Assembly (NCBI GenBank): GCA_947499305.1
Contig: CANMNN010000015.1
Span: 33,802 to 97,801 of the forward strand
Reading direction: 5' to 3'
Source: an uncultured Arenicella sp.
GTDB taxonomy: Bacteria > Pseudomonadota > Gammaproteobacteria > Arenicellales > Arenicellaceae
DNA length: 64,000 nt
Positions 52,554-61,731 of this stretch are shown here, piece after piece (within the stretch, counting starts at the first letter, position 1; each line of letters opens with the position of its first letter). Under the pieces are notes generated by a model. That model was not told where the DNA came from, did no database searches, and saw only the letters and a list, made by a program, of their open reading frames with translations. A program made the translations under genes and the position numbers.

Positions 52554-54674
52554 CTATTTCTTGTTTAGTCCGGCATAACGAGCCACTCGAAAACCAATAT
52601 CGTGCTTGCCTTTCGCAGCAAAATCTCGATAAGCCAAGCGCAATTGAGGCAAGTGCCCTTTGGCCCAACTGCCGCCACGCACAACATGAAATTCACCAAT
52701 ATCTGGGCCGATGGGGTCGACTAGGGCACTGCCAGTTAGCTCGCTGCTTCCTTTAGAGCTATACCAATCATTAACCCACTCCGAGGCATTGCCACCCATA
52801 TCAAACAAACCTCGGTGGTTTGCAGGAAAACGCCCGACCGGTGAAGGGCCTTTAAAACCATCATCGTAGTCGTCAAGTATAAAAGCCAATATATCAGCTG
52901 CTTTTTCGTCCGCGAAATTGCCCACACGCTTACTCGCAGGAGGTTGCTTACTATTACCCCAAGGGTAAGTGAGCAGGCCATCGTCGGTATTTCTCGCTAA
53001 CCAAGCCCACTCAGCTTCAGTAAGTAAACGGTAGCCATTGGCATCAATATTGTTACCAGATACATAACCCTTAGTAGTTTGATAAAACGGATCCAAACCC
53101 TCTTTCGCGCTCAACCAATTGCAATATCGGGCGGCCTGTTGCCAGCTAACATTGGCTGCCGGCGCTTTCTGCGCATCAAGGCTTTTGGCCTTGTAGTTGC
53201 CGGAATTGTGAATCGATTTAAAGGCTCGAAATTGCTTATTAGTTGTCTCGTGCGTCGCTACATAAAACGGCTTCGTCAGAGTTGCAGTATAAACCGCCTC
53301 ATTCGCACGACGTCCGTCTTCACGCCGCGAAGAGCCCAGCTTAACTTCGCCCAAGTTCCGGAAAAGTTTCAGCTTATGCCCTTCACTATTAGTGTATTGA
53401 TTTGGAATTTGCGCCCAATAATGCTGCTCTTCGGTAAGCAATTTAGCACTAATTATTTGGTCGTTGTCACGGGTTGGAATAATGTCCGTATTTTGAGTCA
53501 CGTAACCCGGCTTTCGAACGCTGATGCTATGCGGCAATGTGTTGAGTTTCAGGGTTTGACTGCCTGTGCCTCGACGCTGGCCATTTACGTAAACCACAGC
53601 ATCACTGGGTGACACACTGACCTTTACGGGAATAATGTCCGCACGAAGATCGACTCTGCTCTGGAGTAACTGCTCGGGCTCTAAACGAGTAGTTTCATCA
53701 CTTAGCCGAAAACCTGCTTTATACACTTGCACGCGCTGATCAACCTTCGGTGTAAGATTCAGTTTTAATGGAGTTATCCCACGGAATTCGTTGTTAATGA
53801 TTACAGCGGCGCCAGTCGGTGTAGAAGCAAGATCTATTATTCCGTCAGCAGGAATTAATTGTATCTCAGGTACCGATAAGCTATCGCCTGCTACAACGGC
53901 AATTTCTTGCTCGAACGGCTTAAACTTTTCGGCTTGTACCACAAGCTTTCGCTTGCCTTCTTCAATTTTAACAAGCATTGGAGTAACGCCAACTTTCTCA
54001 GCATCTACGATAATGTCGGCTCCTTCAGGTATAGAGCTAACATTGTATTCGGCCCAGGCTTCTTGTAGATCAAAGCTGAGGGACTGGGTTTCGCCTTTTC
54101 CTCTCACCAAAATATTCTGAGAAGCTGAGCGATAAAGCGGTGCATCAACAGTGATCTTATGTTTACCAGCGGCTATACCTTCAATCATACCGGGTAAAGT
54201 GCCAGCCAATTTATCATCGATGAAAACTTGAGCAGGGCTCGGTGCCGCGAGTTCAATCGCAAGCTTACCAGGTAAGCGAAGTAGCTCTAGCTCAAACTGC
54301 TGATGCCGCTCGGAACCAACCTCGAGCTGCTGCTCAATTGGCTCAAAACCGTCAGCTGTTATCGACACCATATGCTTCCCGGGAAGAATCAATACGCGAT
54401 TTCCGAGTGGCAATTTCAGCTTTGCATCGATATGAATATCGGCGAGCTGTCGTAAAAACTGATCAGGTTTAGATAGATCGCGCTTTACCGCGCGCACTTC
54501 GATGCTTTTTGAAAAGCTTATAAACGCGATAAACAAAATACTCAGAAGAGCAAGAAGCAGTAAAACAAAATGGAACGCCGTCGGCTTAAACTTAACGACT
54601 TCAATTTCACCACTTGGTGCTTCAAAATCGAGCGCCTCAATAGGCGTATTATCTAATTTTTCGATCTCGTTCAT
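52554..54674 (-). CDS. membrane protein with PEGA repeats and FGE-sulfatase-like domain
   Basis: 706 residues. Membrane helix 32-53, then about five PEGA-type beta repeats (70-412: GKLAIELAAPSPAQVFIDDKLAGT, VSSIPEGADIIVDAEKVGVTP, LASTPTGAAVIINNEFRGITP, VSVSPSDAVVYVNGQRRGT). A C-terminal formylglycine-generating-enzyme fold follows (about 440-702: THETTNKQFRAF, WQQAARYCNWLSAKEG, YRLLTEAEWAWLA, YPWGN, FDMGGNASEWVNDWY, VVRGGSW, DIGFRVAR). The Cys pair used by true FGE after RGGSW is absent. The only Cys of the domain is C518. It is thus unlikely to activate sulfatases and may serve as a binding or sensor domain in the periplasm. Confidence 0.85.
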   Translation of the reverse strand: MNEIEKLDNTPIEALDFEAPSGEIEVVKFKPTAFHFVLLLLALLSILFIAFISFSKSIEVRAVKRDLSKPDQFLRQLADIHIDAKLKLPLGNRVLILPGKHMVSITADGFEPIEQQLEVGSERHQQFELELLRLPGKLAIELAAPSPAQVFIDDKLAGTLPGMIEGIAAGKHKITVDAPLYRSASQNILVRGKGETQSLSFDLQEAWAEYNVSSIPEGADIIVDAEKVGVTPMLVKIEEGKRKLVVQAEKFKPFEQEIAVVAGDSLSVPEIQLIPADGIIDLASTPTGAAVIINNEFRGITPLKLNLTPKVDQRVQVYKAGFRLSDETTRLEPEQLLQSRVDLRADIIPVKVSVSPSDAVVYVNGQRRGTGSQTLKLNTLPHSISVRKPGYVTQNTDIIPTRDNDQIISAKLLTEEQHYWAQIPNQYTNSEGHKLKLFRNLGEVKLGSSRREDGRRANEAVYTATLTKPFYVATHETTNKQFRAFKSIHNSGNYKAKSLDAQKAPAANVSWQQAARYCNWLSAKEGLDPFYQTTKGYVSGNNIDANGYRLLTEAEWAWLARNTDDGLLTYPWGNSKQPPASKRVGNFADEKAADILAFILDDYDDGFKGPSPVGRFPANHRGLFDMGGNASEWVNDWYSSKGSSELTGSALVDPIGPDIGEFHVVRGGSWAKGHLPQLRLAYRDFAAKGKHDIGFRVARYAGLNKK

Positions 54675-54679
54675 AATGC

Positions 54680-56362
54680 TTAGTTGGTCGCAAGCGGAGA
54701 GCCGCTAACAGGTGTGGTACAGGCAATAATAAAAGTCTGAATTGATTCACCAGTCGCCGTCAGTTCAATCTCGCGAAGTTCATCTTTAAAGCCTAGACGA
54801 ACGCCTTTTAGTGTATAACGCCCCGGTTTCAGCGCGAGATTCTTAACTGAAAAAGCACCTAGTCGGAGACGCTTCGAACCCGCTTTGCTTAAGCTCACTT
54901 CGGTTAGCGAATCGGATTCAAAACTAACGTTAATGGTGCTATCAAGCTGCTTTAGCGCAGCTTCAATATTAGCGATTTGAGCATTCAATACAGGCCCTTT
55001 GCGCTTTATACCCTTGGCATCGGCCAATACAGTTTCTGCGGTCTTGCGCTGGCTGCTGCGAGCCAAAGATAAGGGGTCTGACAATACATTTTTGATCGAT
55101 ATGCCGAGGCGTTTACGAACCTCAGCTCGAACCTTGCCGATCTTCGCCGAAACTTGGTTTGGGTCGCGCTGCAACACCGCTTGATAAGTGCTCAATGCAC
55201 TCGACCATTCTTCGCCGGTTTCGAGTTTTTTAGCATTCGCTAACATCGAACTCAATGACGACCGCTTGTCTGAGGCAAGGGCTTGGCGATACGCTGAGCT
55301 GGCTGTCTGATCATTTGGTTTGATTTTGAGTGCCGCTGAGAAACCCCGCTTGGCAGAGGTAAATTGTCGAGCAAAAAGCGCTTTAAAACCGGCTGACATG
55401 GCATCTCTAAATTGCTTATCAGACTTGAGTTGCGCAACTCGTTGAGAACCTAGCTCGGCAGTTTCGGTTTTCGAATCGAGCACTAAGGCTTTGGCATATT
55501 TGTCAGCCGCAAGGTCTAAGAACTCAATGTCATCGGTGTTTTGAAATTCAACCTCATCTTGCGCGGCTTGGTTAACAATTGCCAGCACTTGGTCTAAGGT
55601 TTCAGAGCGATTGATGCCTTGCAAGGCTGCGATGTTATTTCGGTCTAGCGCGATCGCTGCCTGAAATTTCTCGCGTGCTAATTCGGTTTTCCCCTGCGCT
55701 ATTGCGGCATTCCCTTGAGAGACTAAATCTCTAAGAACTTCTGGAATCAAAAGATCTAAGCCTTGCATATCATCGAGTGCTTGTTGATATGCAGCGATTG
55801 CATTTTGAAAGTCTTTGAGTTTGTAAAGCTCATCACCTTCAGCCGCTTTATCGAGCGCCCCTTGGTAGCCTTGAGCTCCCCATTCGTTTACGTTTTGCGC
55901 TTCAAGCTCTTTTTTAGCTTTAAGTAACTCTGCAAGAATATCTTGAGAGTCAGCTCGAGCTTGCTTATTTCGACTTTCATCCCAAGGTGCCAGCTCTTGT
56001 TGATCATTCGGGCTTGAGGTTTCCTGAGTACTGGTTTGCCCGCTGGCGGACACTAAAGTCGTATTTAGAGGCCTTGAGCTAGGCGCTGGGCTTATCAAAA
56101 TAAATAGCCCTGCTGCCAGAACCAACAAGGCAAATACCGACAGCATTAGATTAAATTGCGAGTGCCACCAAGGGGAACCTTCTTGTATTAGTAACTCTCG
56201 TCGAGAAGAGTTCGGAACTCCCGAACTGTGAGCAACGCTGGCTTGATCAACATTGTTGGGCGTATCGAATTTAATCGCGTCAATAGACCTAGCCGCTTTC
56301 GATACGCGGTCGTCTTGTTCTCCGCCACCTGACGGGCGATTGTTATTAATGGGATCTGACAT
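54680..56362 (-). CDS. single-pass membrane protein with periplasmic TPRs
   Basis: 560 residues. A disordered cytoplasmic N-tail (1-70), a membrane helix (71-91), then TPR-like helices (about 150-460: ELYKLKDFQNAIAAYQQALDD, AQGKTELAREKFQAAIALDRNNIAAL, ARQFTSAKRGFSAALKIKPND, WSSALSTYQAVLQRDPNQ). The C-terminal beta domain (about 475-560) resembles a PEGA unit (LKPGRYTLKGVRLGFKD). It probably scaffolds other periplasmic cluster proteins. Gaps to both neighbours are 5-6 bp. Confidence 0.82.
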   Translation of the reverse strand: MSDPINNNRPSGGGEQDDRVSKAARSIDAIKFDTPNNVDQASVAHSSGVPNSSRRELLIQEGSPWWHSQFNLMLSVFALLVLAAGLFILISPAPSSRPLNTTLVSASGQTSTQETSSPNDQQELAPWDESRNKQARADSQDILAELLKAKKELEAQNVNEWGAQGYQGALDKAAEGDELYKLKDFQNAIAAYQQALDDMQGLDLLIPEVLRDLVSQGNAAIAQGKTELAREKFQAAIALDRNNIAALQGINRSETLDQVLAIVNQAAQDEVEFQNTDDIEFLDLAADKYAKALVLDSKTETAELGSQRVAQLKSDKQFRDAMSAGFKALFARQFTSAKRGFSAALKIKPNDQTASSAYRQALASDKRSSLSSMLANAKKLETGEEWSSALSTYQAVLQRDPNQVSAKIGKVRAEVRKRLGISIKNVLSDPLSLARSSQRKTAETVLADAKGIKRKGPVLNAQIANIEAALKQLDSTINVSFESDSLTEVSLSKAGSKRLRLGAFSVKNLALKPGRYTLKGVRLGFKDELREIELTATGESIQTFIIACTTPVSGSPLATN

Positions 56363-56368
56363 TACAAT

Positions 56369-57655
56369 CTAGAATTCAGTTTCTTGAGTACTAGCCGACT
56401 CGACTTGTTGACCTTTTTCCTGCGCTTCAGAGTTAGAGACCGCCAGAGGCCCCTGTTCGCTTACATTACCTTCTTCTAAACGAAACATCTCGCCTAGAAT
56501 CCGCCGCCACTCTTGATATTGGTCATTAACCGTTCCTGTCAGAGTGACACTGCGATCCTGCAGATCAACAATACTTGGCTCTAACTCGGATTCTAGCGAT
56601 GCGCCCAACTCTCGAAGAGTCGAGCTATGCCCAAGCGCTTGTTCTGTTTTCAAAAAACTATTACTAAACAATCGCGCACCAGAAATTATTCCAATATGCC
56701 CAGCGCCGCGAGATGCTCGGCTATTGCTATTTGTTGCTGCTGCGATACCGCCTGCGATCGCAACCAAGCCCGCAATTTTTTCTTTACGGCCCTGTTCCTT
56801 TAATTGGCGAGCATACAAAACCTCTTTGTAGCTTAATTTCCGCCACTCTTGATATGGGTTCTCCATCTTATTATTGAATGCTCGGTAATAGTCTTGAATC
56901 ACATCAAGAAACAAATCGTTTCGAGAGCGTATACGTTCAACACGCTGCATCATCGGGTCATTATCAGCAGGAATGCGCGCGAGATTAAACTCACCCGACT
57001 CAGATGAGGAAACGAAACTATTAAACGCATCAGGGACAAAATCTCTAGCGAATAAGACCTTGGAAATACTTCGAATTCGTATCGACTGCTCAGCACTCAA
57101 AGCCTTTTGGTAACTGAACATATCATTAGCTATTTCGTTAAAGGTTGCTTGAAAAGGGTCGCCCGGAAGATCAACTTCAGGGTTGTAGGCGTAGGAGCTC
57201 GCGCGTTGATCGTATTCACGTTCAAACCATACTTTACCGGAGCTGTCTCGAACCTTAATCAGCAAACGAATAACTTCTCCGTTCGATTCGAGCAACTCAC
57301 CGCTGACATATACATCTAGGCCTAAACTTTCTGTCGGCAATGCTCTGACAAGTCCCCATGCATTACTTTTGTCCAGTGTGTTTTTGAGTTGACTGGTAAA
57401 CCAAACCGCCTCGCTTTTTCTTACACTCGAGTAGTCGGTTTCATTGGTGTCTAAATCAACCGTACCGGGATCAAACAAGATCACTCCAACATCAAGTATT
57501 TGCTCTTCGGGAATTAGTTGCTCGTCGACCTCGTCGACTCGATCAATCGCAACACGTTTTGTTTCATGATATTCATAAGTAGTACAGGCCGATATTAGCC
57601 CAAGCATGAGCAACAATGAGGTGCTGCGGGTAAACTTTGCCATTAACGTATTCAT
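56369..57655 (-). CDS. large cluster lipoprotein
   Basis: 428 residues. Lipobox ISAC (Cys about 24). The N-terminal domain (about 50-190) has the fold cues of CsgG/GNA1162-like lipoproteins: ILDVGVILFDPG, VRKSEAVWFTSQLKNTL, WGLVRALP, DVYVSGELLES and LIKVRDSSGKVW. This is followed by a helical region (FNNKMENPYQEWRKLSYKEVLYARQL) and an Ala/Gly-rich segment. The C-terminus includes TLRELGASLESELEPSIVDL, with a likely amphipathic helix. It could be an outer-membrane-associated component. Assignment to a named family is tentative. Confidence 0.72.
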   Translation of the reverse strand: MNTLMAKFTRSTSLLLMLGLISACTTYEYHETKRVAIDRVDEVDEQLIPEEQILDVGVILFDPGTVDLDTNETDYSSVRKSEAVWFTSQLKNTLDKSNAWGLVRALPTESLGLDVYVSGELLESNGEVIRLLIKVRDSSGKVWFEREYDQRASSYAYNPEVDLPGDPFQATFNEIANDMFSYQKALSAEQSIRIRSISKVLFARDFVPDAFNSFVSSSESGEFNLARIPADNDPMMQRVERIRSRNDLFLDVIQDYYRAFNNKMENPYQEWRKLSYKEVLYARQLKEQGRKEKIAGLVAIAGGIAAATNSNSRASRGAGHIGIISGARLFSNSFLKTEQALGHSSTLRELGASLESELEPSIVDLQDRSVTLTGTVNDQYQEWRRILGEMFRLEEGNVSEQGPLAVSNSEAQEKGQQVESASTQETEF

Positions 57656-57704
57656 TCAACTTAGCTGCTTGCCGCAAATAATTGACCTAGCAACTGATTC
57701 CCCT

Positions 57705-58751
57705 CTATTGATTCTTGTATTTATAGTACTCATCCCATAACTTTTTCTTTAGCTCAGGGTCGGTTTCGTTTTCAGCTGATTCACGAATTTGTCTCGCAAC
57801 GATATCATCGTTTTTGCGCAAGTCTTCAACATCGGGCCGGTCATCTTTTTCAATATCATTTTCAGCCTGCTGCTCTTGGGCTTCACCTTCGCGTTTATCA
57901 CCAACATCACTCGACTCGCCCCCCGTATCTTGCGATTCAGCTCCATCAGCTGATTGGCCTTCAGACGACTCGCTGCCACTAGACGACGGCTGGCGCTTGC
58001 CTTTGGCAACACCATCTTCACTCTCATCGTAATCTTCAAACGCGCCCTCACCAGCAAATGGGTCATCTGAGTCATCAATGCCGTCTTCATTAGCCCGGCC
58101 CTCTGCGTAGCCCTGCTCTCGCTCAATTTCTTCGTCAAAATCACCCAAGGTTTCTTCTAGTTCTTTTTCTAAATCAGCCAACTCTTCTTCAGAAAGGCCG
58201 CCAGTATCTTCGAAACCAGGCTCCTCAAAGCTACCAGACTTTTCGTCAGGCTCTTCGAAGCTCACATCATCTTCGCCTTGCTCATCACCCTCTGTGCCTT
58301 CTTCCCCCTCTTCTTCCCAATCCTCCGCGACTTCACCATCTTTGCCTGACTCGCCAGTTCCGTCTTGACCACTTTCACCGTCGGAGCTCTCCCCTTCAGC
58401 ACTCTCTCCTTCTCCGCCTTCTCCTTTAGACGACTCACCTTGCTCGCCCTTCTCTCCTGACTCGCCTGAGCTGCCGCCAGAGGGAGGAGGCTTGGGGAGT
58501 GAAGGTGCACTTGGACCAGACTCGCCTCCGGAGCTACCACCTCCGATAGGAGGAACAGGCAACGGAATTGAAGGGCCACTCGGTCCTTGCTGTCCACCAC
58601 CACTTGGTGGAGGGCTAACACAAGCACTTACAAAAACCACAACACCAACGGCTGCTGCTAGTCGCCTTACCGTTGGCAAAATGCCAACAGCATAATTCGG
58701 CGCTTGAACAGCGCTAGTCTCAATTTTTTCTTGCACATTACACTCCGACAT
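57705..58751 (-). CDS. acidic Gly/Ser/Glu-rich lipoprotein
   Basis: 348 residues. A possible lipobox VSAC lies late (Cys44) behind a 25-residue N-tail, so the true start may be internal. From 47 to about 105 the sequence is Pro/Gly/Ser, with PPSGGG-type motifs. From about 105 to 310 it is dominated by Glu, Gly, Ser and Asp with EGESGE-like runs and no predicted fold. Only the last 40 residues (DDIVARQIRESAENETDPELKKKLWDEYYKYK) look helical and globular. It may be an extended, highly charged tether. Low complexity produces long antisense and shadow frames that are not genes. Confidence 0.7.
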   Translation of the reverse strand: MSECNVQEKIETSAVQAPNYAVGILPTVRRLAAAVGVVVFVSACVSPPPSGGGQQGPSGPSIPLPVPPIGGGSSGGESGPSAPSLPKPPPSGGSSGESGEKGEQGESSKGEGGEGESAEGESSDGESGQDGTGESGKDGEVAEDWEEEGEEGTEGDEQGEDDVSFEEPDEKSGSFEEPGFEDTGGLSEEELADLEKELEETLGDFDEEIEREQGYAEGRANEDGIDDSDDPFAGEGAFEDYDESEDGVAKGKRQPSSSGSESSEGQSADGAESQDTGGESSDVGDKREGEAQEQQAENDIEKDDRPDVEDLRKNDDIVARQIRESAENETDPELKKKLWDEYYKYKNQ

Positions 58752-58753
58752 AA

Positions 58754-60535
58754 TTATTCCGCGGCGTTATCATCGATCTCGTCTTTGACTTTTGATCGCA
58801 GCACAGAGACTCTTACTTCATAGGGGAAATCTTCACTGGCGATTAACTTGCCGTTATCAATGGCTGGGCGAAAACGGGCGCGCTTTGCTATGCGTCTAGC
58901 TCGGTTAGTTTTAGCCGTTGTAACATCGATTAGGGCTTCTCGGGCGACTCGTTTTACTCGCCCAGTTTCATCAATAGTAACGCTTACGGGTATTGTCTCG
59001 AAATTTTCGTCGGTTTCGACAGGCTGTCGAACAACAGAAAAGCTGAACGAAGGTAATTTCACTGGGTTTTCGAAACTAGCAAGTATCGGATGATCCAGCG
59101 GGAGGTTTTGCGCGCCAGTCCAAGCAAGGTCATAGTAATTCTGAGCTGCGTTCTGCCGGCTCGACAGTAGATTAAGGTCACCCAGGCCAAGCAATGCGCG
59201 CAGCGTATTAACTAAATCTTTTTCATCTTTAGCTTTTCTCAAATAACTTTTGAGGTAGCTTTCACTTCGAGCGAAGGAACTCAGCCTCTTACTACTGCGG
59301 TCTTTAACTCTATTTAAATCAGTGTATGAACGCTGCCGCGTGTCTTGATAAAATGAACGGTCGACATCACTTTGTATTCTACTTTTTAGATGATGAGCTA
59401 AGGCCAATTCGCCGAAAGGTAAAAGCACTTCACTTAATGGCCGATCACCATAACGATTTAGAGCATAGCTAAGATACTTGGTCGACTTATTCAGCCGATG
59501 TAGGCTTAGTTCGCTGATAGACGGTTCATTCAAATATTGGTCAAGAAAAAAATTACCCAAACGAACAACGAGATCATAAGAATAGTTATCTCTGTTATCT
59601 GGAATCTTTTTTTCTAACCAGATAATACGCTGCAAATTGTCTTCAGTATCTTCGAAGTTTGATAGTGCAAAGTTTAATTCGAACAGTTCACGCAAGATTG
59701 GACGCTGCTCAATAGCGTTGACGCCGTTGTTAATTTTAGTAATGTGTAGAGCGTTGACGAGCATTTTTCGCGCTTCGTCTGTTCGACCAGCTTGCATTAA
59801 AACTCGACCGTAAGATAAATATGATTCTCCAAGCCTTTCACTAAACGCATCTTCGCTTTCTTTTAGCAATTGAACTTGATCGAACTGGGCTTTTAAAGCT
59901 TGGCGTTGCTCATCGCTCAGTGAGGTTACTGGTTGGATATTAATTCTCGGCGCGATTATCGGCTCGGCGCCTTGGGTTATATCGTATGCAAACAGCTCTT
60001 CATCTGCATTAGCAGTATTGATATCGCTCAATGCAACGGCTTCGGCAAACTCTACCTTCTTAGACTCGCTTGCTTGTGTTGTTAACTCGACAGCCTGAGC
60101 TCGGTCCTCGACAGCCGGCGCTTGCTCGTTATTTTCACCGGGAGTTTCAAATTTGTCGAAAGATGACTCGACACTCGGCTCAGATACCGAGGTTAATTTA
60201 GACGACTTTTCAGTCTGGATAACATTAGTTGGTTCTGAGCGGGCTAGTTGATCAACTTCAGTGTTCTTAACTAATTTCGAACTCTCGTCAAGCTGAAGGC
60301 TCTCGTCAAGCTGAGGGCTCTCTTCGAGCTGAGGGCTCTGTTTATCCTGATCAGACTTAACAGCTTTGCTTAACGCCCATCCATTTTTCTTTTCGGTATT
60401 TTGAGCATTAGCGTTCTGTGCAATCAATAAGTTCGAAATCGATATAGCGAAAAGTAGCAAAAACAGAAGTTTAGGCCGACTTTCAGAGGCAATTTTTTTG
60501 CCACCAAGGCTTACAATATCGTTATTCAGTGTCAT
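58754..60535 (-). CDS. TPR and TonB-C-like periplasmic protein, first cluster gene
   Basis: 593 residues. A hydrophobic segment (22-40) with a cleavage-like ANAQN, a disordered Ser/Glu region with 18-bp tandem repeats, then TPR-like helices (about 230-340: ESYLSYGRVLMQAGRTDEARKML ... ILRELFELNFALSNFEDTEDNL). A C-terminal domain (about 495-580) resembles the TonB C-terminus/TonB-2 fold: TIPVSVTIDETGRVKRVAREALID ... ARFRPAIDNGKLIASEDFPYEV. This domain in TonB and TolA contacts outer-membrane partners. It opens the 13-gene run. It lies 147 bp downstream of murB on the same strand, so either read-through or its own AT-rich promoter drives it. Confidence 0.78.
   Translation of the reverse strand: MTLNNDIVSLGGKKIASESRPKLLFLLLFAISISNLLIAQNANAQNTEKKNGWALSKAVKSDQDKQSPQLEESPQLDESLQLDESSKLVKNTEVDQLARSEPTNVIQTEKSSKLTSVSEPSVESSFDKFETPGENNEQAPAVEDRAQAVELTTQASESKKVEFAEAVALSDINTANADEELFAYDITQGAEPIIAPRINIQPVTSLSDEQRQALKAQFDQVQLLKESEDAFSERLGESYLSYGRVLMQAGRTDEARKMLVNALHITKINNGVNAIEQRPILRELFELNFALSNFEDTEDNLQRIIWLEKKIPDNRDNYSYDLVVRLGNFFLDQYLNEPSISELSLHRLNKSTKYLSYALNRYGDRPLSEVLLPFGELALAHHLKSRIQSDVDRSFYQDTRQRSYTDLNRVKDRSSKRLSSFARSESYLKSYLRKAKDEKDLVNTLRALLGLGDLNLLSSRQNAAQNYYDLAWTGAQNLPLDHPILASFENPVKLPSFSFSVVRQPVETDENFETIPVSVTIDETGRVKRVAREALIDVTTAKTNRARRIAKRARFRPAIDNGKLIASEDFPYEVRVSVLRSKVKDEIDDNAAE
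60283..60336 (-). repeat. three tandem 18-bp repeats inside the TonB-like gene
   Basis: Units at 60283-60300, 60301-60318 and 60319-60336 differ by one to three bases and encode the repeated hexapeptide QLDES/PQLEES in the disordered region. Such in-frame repeats can vary in copy number by slippage without breaking the frame. Confidence 0.85.
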
Positions 60536-60682
60536 TAATCGTCCAGTTTATTCTAAGTAGTTACCTAACCTTAGTACTGACCGTGTAACGAGAAGTTTCA
60601 CCATTACAAAATGTTAATCTTTTCGCTTATTAATTAATCAAAGTCAACATAAAAACGACAAGTGATCATGCGATGGTTTTGC

Positions 60683-61714
60683 TCAATAAACTCTGGGCTC
60701 GATCTCAAGCGTTACTCCGAAATGGCATTTGATATCGGCTTGAATCTCACCTGCCAAATGAAGAACCGATTGACCAGATTTCATATTTGGGTTGATCAGT
60801 ACCAGTGCTTGTTCTCGGTGCATATAAACCCCCTGAACCGATTTACTCTTCCAGCCTCGTTGATCAATCATCCATCCTGCGGCTAGTTTGGCGCCTCCGC
60901 CACTAATGGGGTACGACACTAAATCAGAGAAACGCTCGATTAATTCTAAGTGCTGGCTCGCGCTAACTATCGGGTTCTTAAAGAAACTACCAGCATTAGG
61001 CAGATCATCGGGCATGGGAAGCTTTGACGAGCGAATCTCGCAAACGGCTTCGAACACGTCTAGAGGACTCGCTGATTGAGGGACTGAGTTTGCCAGTGCT
61101 GGGTAGCTAATATTTGAGTCAGCCAACTTGGTAAGGCGAAAAGTTACCGAAGTAATAATGCAGCAATCGCGTAAGTCCTTTTTGAAGATGCTATCACGAT
61201 AAGCGAACTCGCACTCTGACTGATTCAGTTTTCGAGATTCTAGCGAAGCTATATCGATAAACTCAACTGACTCGATCGCGTCTTTGACCTCAACGCCATA
61301 GGCTCCAATATTTTGAATTGGCGCAGCACCAACAAGGCCAGGAATCAGAGCTAGATTCTCAAGGCCAAACCAAGACTGTTCAAGCGCATACTTGACAAAA
61401 TCATGCCAGTTTTCACCGGCAGCTACTTTAATAACAACGCTTTGCTCGGTCTCTTTCAGAACCTCGATTCCAGTAAGTCGATTAAGGATGACCAAGCCAT
61501 CGACGTCTTTAGCAAATACAGTATTACTGCCTTCGCCTAAAACAATTGGAGCTAAATCTTTATCGGCCGCAAAGCTAAGACATTGTCGAATCTGATTTAA
61601 ATTTGTACAGCGGCTTAGAAAAGCCGCCTTGGCCGGGATAGCAAGCGTATTGTATTGCTGTAATGGCACATCTACTTGAATCGATGTGCCACTACTTAGG
61701 CTTATCGCTTGCAT
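60683..61714 (-). CDS. murB: UDP-N-acetylenolpyruvoylglucosamine reductase
   Basis: A 343-residue type I MurB that makes UDP-MurNAc with FAD and NADPH for peptidoglycan. FAD segment VLGEGSNTVFA, substrate-binding QNIGAYGVEVKDAIE, catalytic Ser in PNAGSFFKNP and the C-terminal Glu in VTLEIEPR. It follows aspS by 17 bp, so it is in that transcription unit. It precedes the envelope cluster. Confidence 0.96.
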   Translation of the reverse strand: MQAISLSSGTSIQVDVPLQQYNTLAIPAKAAFLSRCTNLNQIRQCLSFAADKDLAPIVLGEGSNTVFAKDVDGLVILNRLTGIEVLKETEQSVVIKVAAGENWHDFVKYALEQSWFGLENLALIPGLVGAAPIQNIGAYGVEVKDAIESVEFIDIASLESRKLNQSECEFAYRDSIFKKDLRDCCIITSVTFRLTKLADSNISYPALANSVPQSASPLDVFEAVCEIRSSKLPMPDDLPNAGSFFKNPIVSASQHLELIERFSDLVSYPISGGGAKLAAGWMIDQRGWKSKSVQGVYMHREQALVLINPNMKSGQSVLHLAGEIQADIKCHFGVTLEIEPRVY

Positions 61715-61731
61715 GGTAAAGCCAAAGAGTA

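Noticed and set aside
52554..54674. Calling this protein a sulfatase-activating (formylglycine-generating) enzyme
   Set aside because: The active-site Cys pair is absent and no sulfatase gene is present in the window.
58262..58627. 121-residue minus-strand frame inside the acidic lipoprotein gene
   Set aside because: Alternative frame of a repetitive GA-rich region; composition is an artefact of the overlapping low-complexity gene, which has the signal sequence and tight operon spacing.
44796..60535. Interpreting the operon as a Zorya-type defence system
   Set aside because: Zorya also has a MotA-like channel, but its ZorB has an OmpA-type domain and the system carries helicase/nuclease genes. 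None is present here, and lipoproteins and TPR/PEGA proteins dominate.
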